Made by a program: the position numbers and the translations under genes. Below the pieces are notes generated by a model, which was not told the origin of the DNA, did not search any database, and saw only the letters and a list, made by a program, of their open reading frames with translations. Below are positions 31,678 through 41,489 of a stretch of DNA of 51,800 nt, piece after piece (positions within the stretch are counted from its first letter, which is position 1; each line of letters starts with the position of its first letter). Source of the DNA: Caballeronia calidae (GTDB lineage Bacteria > Pseudomonadota > Gammaproteobacteria > Burkholderiales > Burkholderiaceae); assembly GCF_900044055.2 (NCBI RefSeq), contig NZ_FCOX02000052.1:1-51800 (forward strand). The letters run 5' to 3'.

Positions 31678-33087
31678 ATGGACCGAAACCTCAATATTGA
31701 ACTGACGCACCACTATGTAAATGTGGGCGAGGTGCGCTTGCATTACGTCACCGGCGGCCAGGGACCGGCGATGGTCTTCCTGCACGGCTGGCCGCAGACC
31801 TGGTACATGTGGCGCGACGTGCTGCCAGGCATGATGCAGCACTACCGCGTGGTGGCGCTCGACATGCGCGGCCTGGGCGACTCGTCGCGTCCGAACAGCG
31901 GCTACGACACCAAGACCGTGGCTCAGGACGTTTGGCACCTGATGCACGACGTACTGGGCGAAGAGTCTTTCTACGTCGTGGCCCACGATTGGGGCGGTCC
32001 GGTGGCCTACGCGCTGGCCGCTCAGCACCGTGACGCGGTCCGCGCCATGGCGGTGTTGGATGCGCCGGTGATCGGCGACGGCTCGGCGCTCAACGGGATC
32101 CCGCGCTGGCATTTCGGCTTCCATGGCGAACCCGACCTGCCCGAGTCCCTGGTTGCCGGCCGCGAAGATGTTTACCTGCGCCACATGTACCGCAAGGGCG
32201 GCGCACGGCCCGACGCCATCTCTGAAGAAGCGCAGCGCGAATACGTGCGCGCTTACTCGCAGCCCGGTGCCATGCGCGCTGGCTTCAACTACTACCGCGC
32301 CATGCCGCAGGACGCACGAGACCACCAGGCGTTCGTGCGCCAGGGCGGCAAGCTGCAAATGCCGATCCTGGTCTATGGCGGCGGCGCCCCCAACGTCGGG
32401 CGCGGCTACTTCGCCATGGATTCCTGGCAGCGCATGTGCGACGACGTCACCGGCGGTATCGCCCCTGACTGTGGCCACTGGATTGCCGAGGAACGCCCCG
32501 CCTGGGTGGTCGAGAAACTGACCGAGTTTTTCGGCCGCCTGGATAGCGAAGCGTCGGCCAGGCGGGCGAAGAAAGCCAACCCACCGTTGAACCCAACCCG
32601 CCAAGAAGGAACAGCCATGTTTTACGAAAAAATTGACACCGCACTGATCGACGTCGAGGCACTGCCGTGGGTGCCCTTCACGCCCTACAGTGATCAGATC
32701 CTGCTCAAGATCATGAAAGTCGACCCGATCAGCGGCCAGTGGATCACGCTGTTGAAGGTCCCGCCGAACTCCGAACTGCCGCTGCACCATCACGCCGGCA
32801 CCGTGATGGTGTCCACTCTCAAGGGCTCCTGGCGCTACCTGGAGCACGACTGGGTGGCCACGCCGGGCAGCTTCGTTTATGAGACCGCCGGCAGCCGCCA
32901 CACCCCGGTCAGCGTGGGGGACGAAGAGGTCATCACCCTCAACATCGTCCAGGGCGACTGGAACCTGCTGTCGCCGGAAGGCGCTGTGCTGGCGATCGAG
33001 AACTGGAAATCGATGATGGACCGCTACCTGAGCTACTGCAGGACCAACAACATCGAGCCAATCGATATCTCCAGCTTCAGCGTGTGA
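31678..33087 (+). CDS. Alpha/beta hydrolase joined to a DHAP-dioxygenase-like cupin
   Basis: A protein of 469 residues. Residues 1-295 are an alpha/beta hydrolase of the epoxide hydrolase/haloacetate dehalogenase type: HGWPQTWYMW near 36, nucleophile Asp104 in VVAHDWGGPVAYA and catalytic His267 in PDCGHWIAEERP. Residues 314-469 are a cupin: WVPFTPYSDQILLKIMKVDP, LPLHHHAGTVMVSTLKGSWR and HTPVSVGDEEVITL, as in 2,4-prime-dihydroxyacetophenone dioxygenase relatives. Residues 296-313 (ANPPLNPTRQEGTA) read like translated intergenic DNA, and AAGAAGGAA precedes the internal ATG at 32617. The cupin may be made alone as well as fused. It follows the dioxygenase gene by 13 bases. Confidence 0.88.
   Translation: MDRNLNIELTHHYVNVGEVRLHYVTGGQGPAMVFLHGWPQTWYMWRDVLPGMMQHYRVVALDMRGLGDSSRPNSGYDTKTVAQDVWHLMHDVLGEESFYVVAHDWGGPVAYALAAQHRDAVRAMAVLDAPVIGDGSALNGIPRWHFGFHGEPDLPESLVAGREDVYLRHMYRKGGARPDAISEEAQREYVRAYSQPGAMRAGFNYYRAMPQDARDHQAFVRQGGKLQMPILVYGGGAPNVGRGYFAMDSWQRMCDDVTGGIAPDCGHWIAEERPAWVVEKLTEFFGRLDSEASARRAKKANPPLNPTRQEGTAMFYEKIDTALIDVEALPWVPFTPYSDQILLKIMKVDPISGQWITLLKVPPNSELPLHHHAGTVMVSTLKGSWRYLEHDWVATPGSFVYETAGSRHTPVSVGDEEVITLNIVQGDWNLLSPEGAVLAIENWKSMMDRYLSYCRTNNIEPIDISSFSV
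32601..32619 (+). promoter_or_regulatory. Internal ribosome binding site and start for the cupin
   Basis: AAGAAGGAA at about 32603-32611 lies five bases before the in-frame ATG at 32617, where cupin homology (MFYEKIDTALIDVEALPW) begins. It looks like the start of a once separate gene. Confidence 0.6.
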
Positions 33088-33215
33088 GACACGCACGGGA
33101 CCAGGCGGCGCTGGCATGCGTGGCAACGCGCAGTAGGTGCCGCCGCTTCGGTCCGACAGCCGTTTGAAGCTTGCCGCAAGCCATTTGGGCATCACGATTC
33201 CCGCCGGAGGAGACA

Positions 33216-34508
33216 ATGATTCGCTGGAAAAACTATCCACGCAGCGTGCTGGCCATGCTGCTCGTGATCCATGTGCTCGCGCACATCGATCGCAACATGC
33301 TGCTCGGCTTCTCGCCCCAGATCACCAGGGACCTTGCCCTGAGCAATGCACAGTATGGCTTGCTGGTCGGTGCGGTGTGGGTGCTGAGCTATGGCGTAAT
33401 GGCCGTATTCATGGGTACGCTCGCCGACCGCTTCAGCCGCACGCGGGTGATGGCCGTGGGCATACTGATCTGGAGTGTATGCACCGCCGCGTCAGGCGCA
33501 GCGCATAACTTCGAGCAGATGGTGGTCGCGCGCTTTCTGGTCGCCACCGGTGAAGCCGCGCTGGTGCCGGCCGCCGTGTCATTGCTGACCGAGTTATTCA
33601 GCGCCCAGCGGCGCAGTACCGCGGTAGGTGTGTTCTTCATGGGCATTCCGTTGGGTGTCGGCTTGAGCTTCCTGTTGGCCGGCACGCTCGGGGTGACGCA
33701 AGGCTGGCGCGGCACGTTCTATCTGCTGGGCATGATTGGCGCGGTCATTGCCGTCTGCTTGTTGCTGTTCAAGGACCGCCGCGATGCCCACGAAGCGTCA
33801 CCGCGCGGCGCGCCGTTCGTTCAGCAGGTGCGCGGCACATTGGACGCTATACGCATCACACCCGCTGTCTTGTGGACCATCATTGGTTTCGCCGTGGTGA
33901 ACGTGGTGTTCGCGGGGCTCTCGTTCGTGCAGTTGTGGCTGGTGCGCGAGCGCGGCTTCGATGCTGCTGCCATTGCCCGCCAGATCGGGCTCCTGCAGAT
34001 CATGTTTGGCGTACTCGGTTCCGCGGTCGGTGGCGTGCTGGGTGATCGTCTGGGCAATCGCATGCGCGGCGGGCATGCCAACGTCATCGTGGCGATGATC
34101 CTGCTGTGCGGCCCGCTGATGGTTGCTTACCGCTTTGCACAGCCCGGATCACCCCTCTTCTACACCGGCATGTGCGCCAGCTTCTTCCTGCCCCTGGCCC
34201 TGTACGGCCCGGCCCTTTCGGTCATGCACACGTTGACTCCGCCGCAGATGCGCTCGACCGTCACCGGTTTTGCCATGCTGCTGCTCAACATTTTTGCAAT
34301 CGCGATGGGTAGTGCCGCGGTCGGAGCGATCAGCGACCGCCTGAACATTGCTGGGTCTTCGCATGCGCTGACCACCGCGCTCCTGGGCACCGATTTTCTG
34401 GTCATCGCGTCGGCCGGATTCTTCCTGCTGGTTGCCGCGAAGGTACGTGCCAACACTCCCTGCCCGTCAGGCGGGCAACTCGCGCCGCAATGCCAGTGCT
34501 CGCAATGA
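33216..34508 (+). CDS. MFS transporter
   Basis: A protein of 430 residues with about 12 membrane segments: VLAMLLVIHVLAHIDRNML, LVGAVWVLSYGVMAVFMGTL with the loop 2-3 motif LADRFSRTRV, FLVATGEAALVPAAVSLLTE and so on. HIDRN in helix 1 and the GEAALVPAA segment are typical of the anion:cation symporter/spinster-like MFS branch that imports organic acids. CCGGAGGAG lies about 6 bases before ATG 33216, which therefore is the start. It probably imports the substrate of the operon or a product of it. The C-terminus (NTPCPSGGQLAPQCQCSQ) is unusual. Confidence 0.88.
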   Translation: MIRWKNYPRSVLAMLLVIHVLAHIDRNMLLGFSPQITRDLALSNAQYGLLVGAVWVLSYGVMAVFMGTLADRFSRTRVMAVGILIWSVCTAASGAAHNFEQMVVARFLVATGEAALVPAAVSLLTELFSAQRRSTAVGVFFMGIPLGVGLSFLLAGTLGVTQGWRGTFYLLGMIGAVIAVCLLLFKDRRDAHEASPRGAPFVQQVRGTLDAIRITPAVLWTIIGFAVVNVVFAGLSFVQLWLVRERGFDAAAIARQIGLLQIMFGVLGSAVGGVLGDRLGNRMRGGHANVIVAMILLCGPLMVAYRFAQPGSPLFYTGMCASFFLPLALYGPALSVMHTLTPPQMRSTVTGFAMLLLNIFAIAMGSAAVGAISDRLNIAGSSHALTTALLGTDFLVIASAGFFLLVAAKVRANTPCPSGGQLAPQCQCSQ

Positions 34509-34569
34509 CGTTCGCACGCACCCGGTTCAAGCCTTTAAGCAAAACACTGTCTCGATCAAGGAGTTACCC

Positions 34570-36234
34570 ATGAACGGCCAAATGATGAGCCAACCCCTGT
34601 TGATCTCTGCGCTGCTCAATCATGCCGAGCGCCACCATGGTAAGCGGGAGATTGTCTCGCGTCGCGTGGAAGGCGACATTCATCGCTACACGTTCCGCGA
34701 CCTTGCAGCACGCGCACGCCGCTTGGCGAAGGCGTTGAACGAGCTCGGCGTCAAGCCTGGCGAGCGCGTCGGGACACTAGCTTGGAATGGCTATCGCCAC
34801 ATGGAGCTTTACTACGCGGTGTCGGGTTCGGGCGCCGTCCTGCACACCTTGAATCCGCGCCTGCATTCTGACCAGTTGGTATGGATCGCAGAACATGCAG
34901 AAGATCGCGTGCTGTGCTTCGACCTCACTTTCCTGCCGCTGGTGGAAGCGATGGCGACACGGCTGAAAGGAATACGCCAATTCGTCCTGCTGACGGATCG
35001 CGCCCATATGCCCGCGCAAAGCACGATCCCCAATCTACTGTGCTATGAGGAACTGATCGCGGCGCAGGACGACCGTTACCAGTGGCCGACGCTTGATGAG
35101 AATAGCGCCAGTTCACTATGCTACACGTCGGGCACCACCGGCAATCCCAAAGGCGTGCTTTATAGCCACCGTTCCACCGTGCTGCACACTTATGCCTCGG
35201 TGATGCCCGACGCATTGAACGTGTCGGCCCGCGATGTCATTCTGCCGGTGGTGCCGATGTTCCACGTCAATGCCTGGGGCTTGCCGTATTCCGCCTGCAT
35301 GGTCGGCGCCAAGCTGGTATTTCCTGGCGCCGTCCTGGACGGCAAGTCGCTCTACGAATTGTTCGAGAGCGAGGACGTCACGATGTCGGCCGGCGTGCCG
35401 ACCGTCTGGCAAAGCCTGCTGGCTCATGTGGCGGCCGATAAGCTGAAGTTTTCGACCATGCGTCGTACGGTGATCGGCGGCTCCGCTTGCCCGCCGTCCA
35501 TGACGCGGGCCTTCGAAAGGGACCACGACGTAAAAGTCATTCATGTCTGGGGCATGACCGAACTCAGTCCGCTCGGCACGACTTGCGTCCTCAAACCGGT
35601 GCATGACAGTTTGGACGAGCAAGCGTTGGCAAGCGTCAAGGCGAAGCAGGGACGTTCACTCTTCGGAATCGATATGAAGATCGTTGGCCCGGACGGCGAC
35701 GAATTGCCTTGGGATGGCCAGACCAGTGGCGAGTTGATGGTGCGCGGCGCCTGGGTGGTCGATCAATACCTCAAGGGCGAAGGTGGTGATCCGCTGATCG
35801 ATGGCTGGTTCCCGACCGGCGACATGGCCGCGATCGACGACGACGGTTTCATGCAGATTACGGACCGTGCCAAGGATGTCATCAAATCCGGCGGAGAGTG
35901 GATTGGTTCGATTGATCTGGAAAACATTGCGATGGCACATCCTGCTGTCTCCATGGCGGCCTGCATTGCCGCCAAGCACCCGAAATGGGACGAGCGCCCG
36001 TTGTTGGTGGTGGTGACCAAATCCGAGCAGAAGGTCACGCGCGAAGAGATGCTCGCTTTCTACGAAGGCAAGATCGCCAAGTGGTGGACGCCTGACGACG
36101 TGGTGTTCCTGGATGCCATCCCGCTGGGTGCGACAGGCAAGATGCTGAAGAACCGCTTGCGGGAAGAGTTCGGCAATCACCTGGTGTCGATGGCTACAGC
36201 CCTCGAACTTGAGGGGCAGGTTTCGCCGCAATGA
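34570..36234 (+). CDS. Acyl-CoA ligase (AMP-binding, medium/long-chain type)
   Basis: A protein of 554 residues. AMP-binding P-loop SLCYTSGTTGNPKGVLYSHR at about 180, then PVVPMFHVNAWGLPYSACMV, the VWGMTELSPLGTT adenine box, GWFPTGDMAAIDDDGFMQIT and DRAKDVIKSGGEWIGSIDLE, and the C-terminal PLGATGKMLKNRLREEFG lysine. It activates a carboxylic acid with ATP and CoA. AAGGAG precedes ATG 34570. In the operon it fits activation of the acid released by the hydrolase or dioxygenases, or of an aryl or fatty acid taken in by the neighbouring MFS. Confidence 0.92.
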   Translation: MNGQMMSQPLLISALLNHAERHHGKREIVSRRVEGDIHRYTFRDLAARARRLAKALNELGVKPGERVGTLAWNGYRHMELYYAVSGSGAVLHTLNPRLHSDQLVWIAEHAEDRVLCFDLTFLPLVEAMATRLKGIRQFVLLTDRAHMPAQSTIPNLLCYEELIAAQDDRYQWPTLDENSASSLCYTSGTTGNPKGVLYSHRSTVLHTYASVMPDALNVSARDVILPVVPMFHVNAWGLPYSACMVGAKLVFPGAVLDGKSLYELFESEDVTMSAGVPTVWQSLLAHVAADKLKFSTMRRTVIGGSACPPSMTRAFERDHDVKVIHVWGMTELSPLGTTCVLKPVHDSLDEQALASVKAKQGRSLFGIDMKIVGPDGDELPWDGQTSGELMVRGAWVVDQYLKGEGGDPLIDGWFPTGDMAAIDDDGFMQITDRAKDVIKSGGEWIGSIDLENIAMAHPAVSMAACIAAKHPKWDERPLLVVVTKSEQKVTREEMLAFYEGKIAKWWTPDDVVFLDAIPLGATGKMLKNRLREEFGNHLVSMATALELEGQVSPQ

Positions 36235-36288
36235 GAATCTCGGCAAGTGGCTCCTGCCGTAAAGGCGGAGCAGCCCAATGGCATTCAG

Positions 36289-37551
36289 ATGAAAACACCA
36301 TCCATGCTGGTAACACGCGAAACGGCGAACACGGGGATCCTCCCGGGTATCGCCGCTATGGCAGCCGTCGTGGCCGGACTGTCGATGCTCGGGCAATTTG
36401 CCATCGCGAGCTATTTGCCTGCCTTTCCGGTCATTGCCGATGAGATGCATGTCACGACGGTACAGGTGCAGCAGTCACTGACTGCCTATCTGCTGCCCTT
36501 CGCGCTGATGATGCCGTGGCACGGCGCCATCTCCGACGCCGTAGGCCGGCGACGGATGATTCTCCTCGGCTGCGCGCTGTTCGTCTTCGGCTCCCTGGTC
36601 TGTGCGTGTGCCACCGGCATCTGGGGGCTTCACGCGGGGCGTGCATTGCAGGGAGTCAGCGCCGGTATCGGTGTCATCGTTGGCCGGGCGATGGTCGGGG
36701 ACGTCTTCCATGGCATGACGGCGCAGAAGGTCATGGCACTCGTCGCCATGATCTTCGCATTGGGGCCGGCCCTTGCACCAGTCTGCGGTGGCTGGCTATT
36801 GCTGTGGATCGGATGGCGCAGCATCTTCGTTTTCCTGGCTCTGGTGTCTGCGTCACTTCTTGCCGCTTGCTGGCTTTGGGTGCCGGAGACCTTGCCGCCG
36901 GCGCGCCGGCATCCGCTCCACCCCGTGTCACTCGCGCGCGCCTATGGCGCCATGCTGGTCGATGGCCGCTTCATCGCGCTGGCGCTCGCCAATGCCGGTG
37001 TCAACGTCGCCATCTATGTCTATGTCTTTACCGCGCCCCGCTTTGTGACCCAGTATCTCGGCCTCAGCGCTCAGTCTTTTGGCTGGGTATTCATCCCGAT
37101 CGTGGCCGGCATTCTGTTCGGATCGTTCGTCGCGCATCGTATCGCGGGCCGGATCAGCCCGGTGCACAGCGTGCTGCTTGGGCATGCCGTCATGCTGTTG
37201 GCCGGCACGTTCAACCTTGTCGTCTGCACCTTGCGCGCCCCGGCAATGCCTTGGGCCCTGGTTGCATTGCCGGTCTTTGCCACCGGGATGATCATGACGC
37301 AACCGAGCCTGCAACTTCTGGCGCTGGACTGCCTTCCCATGCGGCGTGGGCTGGCATCCAGTGGTTATGTCACAACGCAGCAGTTCGGCAATTTCCTCTT
37401 GTCGGCGTTGCTGGTCCAGCTACTGGACTCCACCATCAAGATGGCCATTTGCATGACAGGGCTGCAGTTGCTCGGTCTGGTCATGTTCGTAGCGGCGCAA
37501 CGTTGGACCACTGGATCGGGTAGTCGTCGTCGTCGTAATGGGTCGGCTTGA
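36289..37551 (+). CDS. MFS drug/H+ antiporter, Bcr/CflA type
   Basis: A protein of 420 residues with 12 membrane segments. QFAIASYLPAFPVIADEMHV, VQVQQSLTAYLLPFALM, DAVGRRRMILLGCALFVFGS and AGRALQGVSAGIGVIVGRAM then MVGDVFHG are hallmarks of the Bcr/CflA branch (drug or metabolite export). The start is not certain: ATG 36289 lacks a close ribosome binding site, and a GTG at 36247 is in frame. It ends the operon and would export the substrate or toxic intermediates. The C-terminus has an RRRR run. Confidence 0.88.
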   Translation: MKTPSMLVTRETANTGILPGIAAMAAVVAGLSMLGQFAIASYLPAFPVIADEMHVTTVQVQQSLTAYLLPFALMMPWHGAISDAVGRRRMILLGCALFVFGSLVCACATGIWGLHAGRALQGVSAGIGVIVGRAMVGDVFHGMTAQKVMALVAMIFALGPALAPVCGGWLLLWIGWRSIFVFLALVSASLLAACWLWVPETLPPARRHPLHPVSLARAYGAMLVDGRFIALALANAGVNVAIYVYVFTAPRFVTQYLGLSAQSFGWVFIPIVAGILFGSFVAHRIAGRISPVHSVLLGHAVMLLAGTFNLVVCTLRAPAMPWALVALPVFATGMIMTQPSLQLLALDCLPMRRGLASSGYVTTQQFGNFLLSALLVQLLDSTIKMAICMTGLQLLGLVMFVAAQRWTTGSGSRRRRNGSA

Positions 37552-37734
37552 TGAGGACGCGAGAGAATCGTAAACCGTCAGCAATCGAGTAGATCGTGTC
37601 CATGGTCTGCGCTGTAGCCCTCTGTCTGGATGAAAGTCACAAAACCCGTGAAGGTCGTCCGTCCTCCGAAAATCGGAGATGGATGGTGACTGGCATGCAG
37701 TACAACACCGCGCATCCTACCTGCCTGGCTCCCT

Positions 37735-38057
37735 GCTGTGTTTGCAATTCCGCAGGCGCCAGGTTTCGAGGCTTGGAATCTTGTTGTGGCCAACAAGAAC
37801 TATGACACGGGGGGCGCGGCGAGTTGCCGCGTCAATCGGGTGACGCCGCATGTGGCGCACAACGACGGCCGTGGACGTGGTTCGGTGATGGACGCTTGCA
37901 AGACACGCTGGGTCAGGTTTTCGGCTGGAGCAAGACGGTCGGCCGGATTCGTGAGGCGATGTATCATGGCCGCGAGCGGGTCGAGCAGATGTTCCTCCTG
38001 ACGCAGGCGGCCTACAACCTCACGCGCATGCGTACGCTCGCCGGCAGAGCGGCGTAG
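37735..38057 (+). mobile_element. IS5-type transposase remnant
   Basis: In one frame VVANKNYDTGGAASCRVNRV then TPHVAHNDGRGRGSVMDA, and after a shift GQVFGWSKTVGRIREAMYHG, RERVEQMFLLTQAAYNLTRM RTL. These are the C-terminal parts of IS5-family transposases (ADKGYD..., HVAQN..., ...FGW.KTVG..R). The piece is frameshifted and lacks the N-terminus and inverted ends. It marks a past insertion at the end of the catabolic island. Confidence 0.75.
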
Positions 38058-38541
38058 ATGCGCAAATCGGCGAGGACCCCGCGTTGGTTGCGCCTGAATT
38101 AACGACGTTCGGCATCAATTCGACACGAACGAAACCTACGCCGGTCGCGCTGCAGCGATCACATCGGGATTACGTCATAAGAGCCCCGGCTTAACGGTCT
38201 ATTCCGAGAACATTCTCGCACCAGCTGCCGGCGCTGGGCGTGGCCTAACACGGGTGATGAATTTCCGTTGATCATTCTCTTCAGTCGGAATGCGAAAGTT
38301 CGATCGAGCGTCGACACCGCGAAGGCTTCGATATCGCGCCGACTCGATTGAAACTGAAGTACCACCGCACCGCGCAGCTGATCTCCGCCGACGTGAAGCG
38401 GCCCGTCGTAGAGAGATCTTGACTTTTCTACGACGTCATTTCACGCTGCCGTCCCGTCCCATCAGCAACGTGACAATGCCCAGCGAAGGACTGGCGAAAT
38501 GCAACGAGAGGGTCTTAAGGGAGGCGTGTAGCAAAGTCGCT
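38058..38541. other. No gene recognised
   Basis: A 480-base stretch between the IS remnant and the convergent lytic transglycosylase gene. A plus-strand frame at about 38290-38425 reads REGFDIAPTRLKLKYHRTAQ and may be a gene fragment; nothing else is seen. Confidence 0.35.
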
Positions 38542-40062
38542 TCACTTCATATCCTTCACGGCCTTTTCTTTTGCCGCTCTGGCGTCCATGATTAGCTGAT
38601 AAGCAATGTAGTACTTATAGATATTGCTGACATACGTCACGGTTTCTGCTCCGATTCTGTCGGCAGCGACGTACTCGACGTTGTGGAACCAAACGTTCGG
38701 GTTCAGTCCTCGCTCAGCGGCTTCTTTGCGAAGCTTCGCAACGCGAGCCGGACCGGCGTTGTATGAAGCGAACGTGAACAGGACCTTGTCCAAATTGGTC
38801 ATTGGCTCGTTGGCGTAATACCTATCTATCATGACTCGCATGTACTTGACGCCAGCCTCGATGTTTGGCTGGGTCTTGCTGATATCCCCGACATTCAGTT
38901 CCTTTCCCGTGTTGGGCATGATCTGCATTACGCCGACAGCTCCAACCCGACTCTTGACGCTCTGATCAAGGCGGGATTCCTGATATCCCTGAGCGGCCAT
39001 CAACAGCCAGTCCACCTGATATTTGTCGCCGTAGTCCTTAAAGAACTGCACGAGGTCGAGAAATTTCTTGCGTTCCGACTCGGACGCCGAATTCTTTATA
39101 TGTTTTCCATTTTTCAGATAGCGCACCAGGATCATGTTTCCCGCTGCGGTGCCCTGACGGTGACGAACAACGAAATCGTCAACCGCAGTTTTGAGCTTCG
39201 GGCTGCCTTTGCGAATCGCCCATGCAATCTGGCCACCTTTCCTGATCGCAATCTCGTCGTGGACCGTGAGTTTGGGAAAGACTTGTTTCCAAAGTTCAGC
39301 TTTATGTTTGTCCATAACGATGAGCGGAATTAGTCCCGCATTGAGCATCTCGGCCAGATCCTCGTCCTCCAGTTCTTCGGGAGCCAACTTGATGTTCACC
39401 GCGGGCCGCTGCTGCGCGGCAAAGCGTTGGTTCAGTGCGACCAGGCTCTCATAATAGGAGGACGATTTGCGGACGAAGATCTCCTTCCCTGCCAGGTCAT
39501 CAACGCTCGACACCTTCGGTGAGGCCGGACCGGTCAATACCAGCTCGCTAACATTGGTATAAGTCGGCGCGGAAAAGTCCACCAATTTTTCTCGTTCAGA
39601 CGTGACTGTAAGGTTAGCCGCCGCAATATCACCCTTGCCGGCAATCAGCGCTGGCAAAAGTTGGTCCCGGGGTACGGGGATAAGGTAGACCTTAACCTTG
39701 ATATGCTTTGTGGCAAGTTTCTTGTTCAGATCCTGTTCGAATAACCCAGCAAATTCGTAGGTTGTGCCGTATTGAACGCCCTGGTCCGTAAAGTAGAAGG
39801 TCTTGCTATAAACCGTGAGTACTCGAATGACCCTCCGTTGCACCATCCCGTCGAGATCGCCAGTCCAAGGCTTTTGTATCTCCTTCGGGTCGATGGTGAG
39901 TTTGCTCGACTGCGGCTTCACTGACGAATTGACGGCGTCTGCCGCGCGACCCGGACTGGCATAGAAGGTACACACAAGGGCCGCAATGGCGAAGAGGCAC
40001 AGCCACAAACGGGACGAAAAATGAGCTAGGCGACGGGTTCGCAAGTGGGGCATTCTCAACAT
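38542..40062 (-). CDS. mltF: MltF-like membrane-bound lytic transglycosylase
   Basis: A protein of 506 residues. A hydrophobic signal segment (LWLCLFAIAALVCTFYASPG, cut near GRAAD) is followed by a solute-binding-protein-type domain (RRVIRVLTVYSKTFYFTDQG, GDIAAANLTVTSEREKLVDF) and a C-terminal SLT domain: LLMAAQGYQESRLDQSV with catalytic Glu, GAVGVMQIMPNTGKEL and FASYNAGPARVAKLRK. MltF enzymes cleave glycan strands of peptidoglycan. No lipobox cysteine is visible, so it would be periplasmic or anchored by its leader. No operon partner is seen. It lies alone between long gaps. Confidence 0.88.
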   Translation of the reverse strand: MLRMPHLRTRRLAHFSSRLWLCLFAIAALVCTFYASPGRAADAVNSSVKPQSSKLTIDPKEIQKPWTGDLDGMVQRRVIRVLTVYSKTFYFTDQGVQYGTTYEFAGLFEQDLNKKLATKHIKVKVYLIPVPRDQLLPALIAGKGDIAAANLTVTSEREKLVDFSAPTYTNVSELVLTGPASPKVSSVDDLAGKEIFVRKSSSYYESLVALNQRFAAQQRPAVNIKLAPEELEDEDLAEMLNAGLIPLIVMDKHKAELWKQVFPKLTVHDEIAIRKGGQIAWAIRKGSPKLKTAVDDFVVRHRQGTAAGNMILVRYLKNGKHIKNSASESERKKFLDLVQFFKDYGDKYQVDWLLMAAQGYQESRLDQSVKSRVGAVGVMQIMPNTGKELNVGDISKTQPNIEAGVKYMRVMIDRYYANEPMTNLDKVLFTFASYNAGPARVAKLRKEAAERGLNPNVWFHNVEYVAADRIGAETVTYVSNIYKYYIAYQLIMDARAAKEKAVKDMK

Positions 40063-41186
40063 GATTCACGCCTCGTCAGTTTTATTTTTGCCTCCGCAGT
40101 TACGGCGCCTGCGGCCTTGTTCCTGGACATCGAAATCGTCGAGCGGTTGTAACCCTCCAGCGGCTTCTGACGCTTTATTCACAGAGTCGCTCCCTTCAGT
40201 CAAAGCACAAAGGGCAAGAGCGAGTTGGCGAGGAGAACAGGCCTGCCATGGGCGCGCCGTCTTTTTACAACAGTGTAGGGCAAGATAGTCGCTGGCAAAG
40301 GCAGAATTATTGCCCACTCGAAAGTGAGCTTGCCCTGGGAAAACCAATCCCTTGTTGAGCGTTTCGAGTGGCCCTTCGGTGCAACTTGGAAATCACATTG
40401 ACCGTCTCGCGAAAGGCGCGATCCGAACCGTACAACCATTGCTTGACTCGGTGGGGGGTACGTCGACGGCCAGCAAGATGCTGCTGAACATCGCTGCGGC
40501 TGATCTGTTCGACAATGCTGCACTCGACCGCGCGCCGCTATCTCGTCCAGCGTTCGCGTAACGGCCCCTCGGGTCGTTGTGCTTCACATTGCCAACGCGA
40601 TCAACTGCAGTCGGGTTCCTTGGTGGGGTGCATCGGGGACCACCACTACGCTCACCCTCGAGCAGGCTCTGCGCACCGTACTATCGTCGGCGACGGCGGC
40701 GACTGCCGCGCCGGCAGGAAGCTCGGTTTTCCATACGAGCTTCAAAAGTGGCCGCCGACGGCAGCGCGTCGATGATGGATTTCATCCGGCAAAGGTCAGC
40801 CAGGAGGCGCCGTTCAAATCGGTGGTTGCTCGGCCTTTAAGATGTCGGCAACCGTTACCAAATGGTGCTAATTACTTGCGATCGGCCATTCGATTGGAAG
40901 CGGCGCACGGCTATTCGATGACCTTTGCAGTCGTCAACGCCTTGCGGCGTAACGAGGCTCAACGGGGTTCCGATTTTTTATGCAGTGCATAGTTAGGACT
41001 ACCGGCCCGTCCTCATGCAACTTCCTGAGAGATTGCCGAATCGGCGAAAGGCGACGTCGTCATGCCGGTTTTAGGCGTTCGGGTGGCCGCGGAAACCACC
41101 CGTTCGCGCGTATAGCACGACGCGCCACGCTGTCCCATGGAGAACGGGCATGCCCCCGTCCGCTCGACTTGGTCAGGCGAAAGTAC
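40063..41186. other. Long stretch without a supported gene
   Basis: About 1.1 kb in which frames of 60-137 codons overlap in several phases without ribosome binding sites or known motifs. It may hold decayed genes. No terminator, tRNA or repeat recognised. Confidence 0.4.
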
Positions 41187-41489
41187 TTATGACGCGCCAA
41201 AGAACACCGGCTTCATCCCACTCGTGCTGGCCGGACGGCCCACTTGCGACGAACCGTTGGTCGAAGAGCCATATCCGCTGCCTTGGCCTGCTGAACTGGG
41301 AGCGATCGCCTGCATATTGGTGGGGAAGTCGACGGTATTCGCATTGGCCGGATTGAAGCCGGCTTGCTGAAGCCGAGCGATTTCTTCTTGCACTTGCGCG
41401 CGCGTCAGCGCTCCGCCCGACTGGGCCAGCGATGCAATTGGCACAGCAATGACGGCGACCGCGCAAGCTGTGCGAAGTAAAGTCTTCAT
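41187..41489 (-). CDS. Secreted DUF4148-family protein
   Basis: One hundred residues: signal peptide MKTLLRTACAVAVIAVPIASLAQ (shown only to the cut), then the DUF4148 core GALTRAQVQEEIARLQQAGF followed by NPANANTVDFPTNMQA. A Ser/Gly-rich tail ends GMKPVFFGAS. The family is abundant in Burkholderiaceae, exported to the periplasm and of unknown function. GGAGGTAG lies a few bases before the ATG. An FNR-like box about 230 bases upstream could influence it. Confidence 0.85.
   Translation of the reverse strand: MKTLLRTACAVAVIAVPIASLAQSGGALTRAQVQEEIARLQQAGFNPANANTVDFPTNMQAIAPSSAGQGSGYGSSTNGSSQVGRPASTSGMKPVFFGAS

Noticed and set aside
31597..33240. Minus-strand open frame of 547 codons
   Set aside because: It is the shadow of the hydrolase-cupin gene; His/Arg/Gly-rich, no motif and no ribosome binding site.
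36516..37523. Plus-strand open frame of 335 codons
   Set aside because: Out-of-phase shadow of the Bcr/CflA-type MFS gene, Arg/His/Pro rich with no motif.
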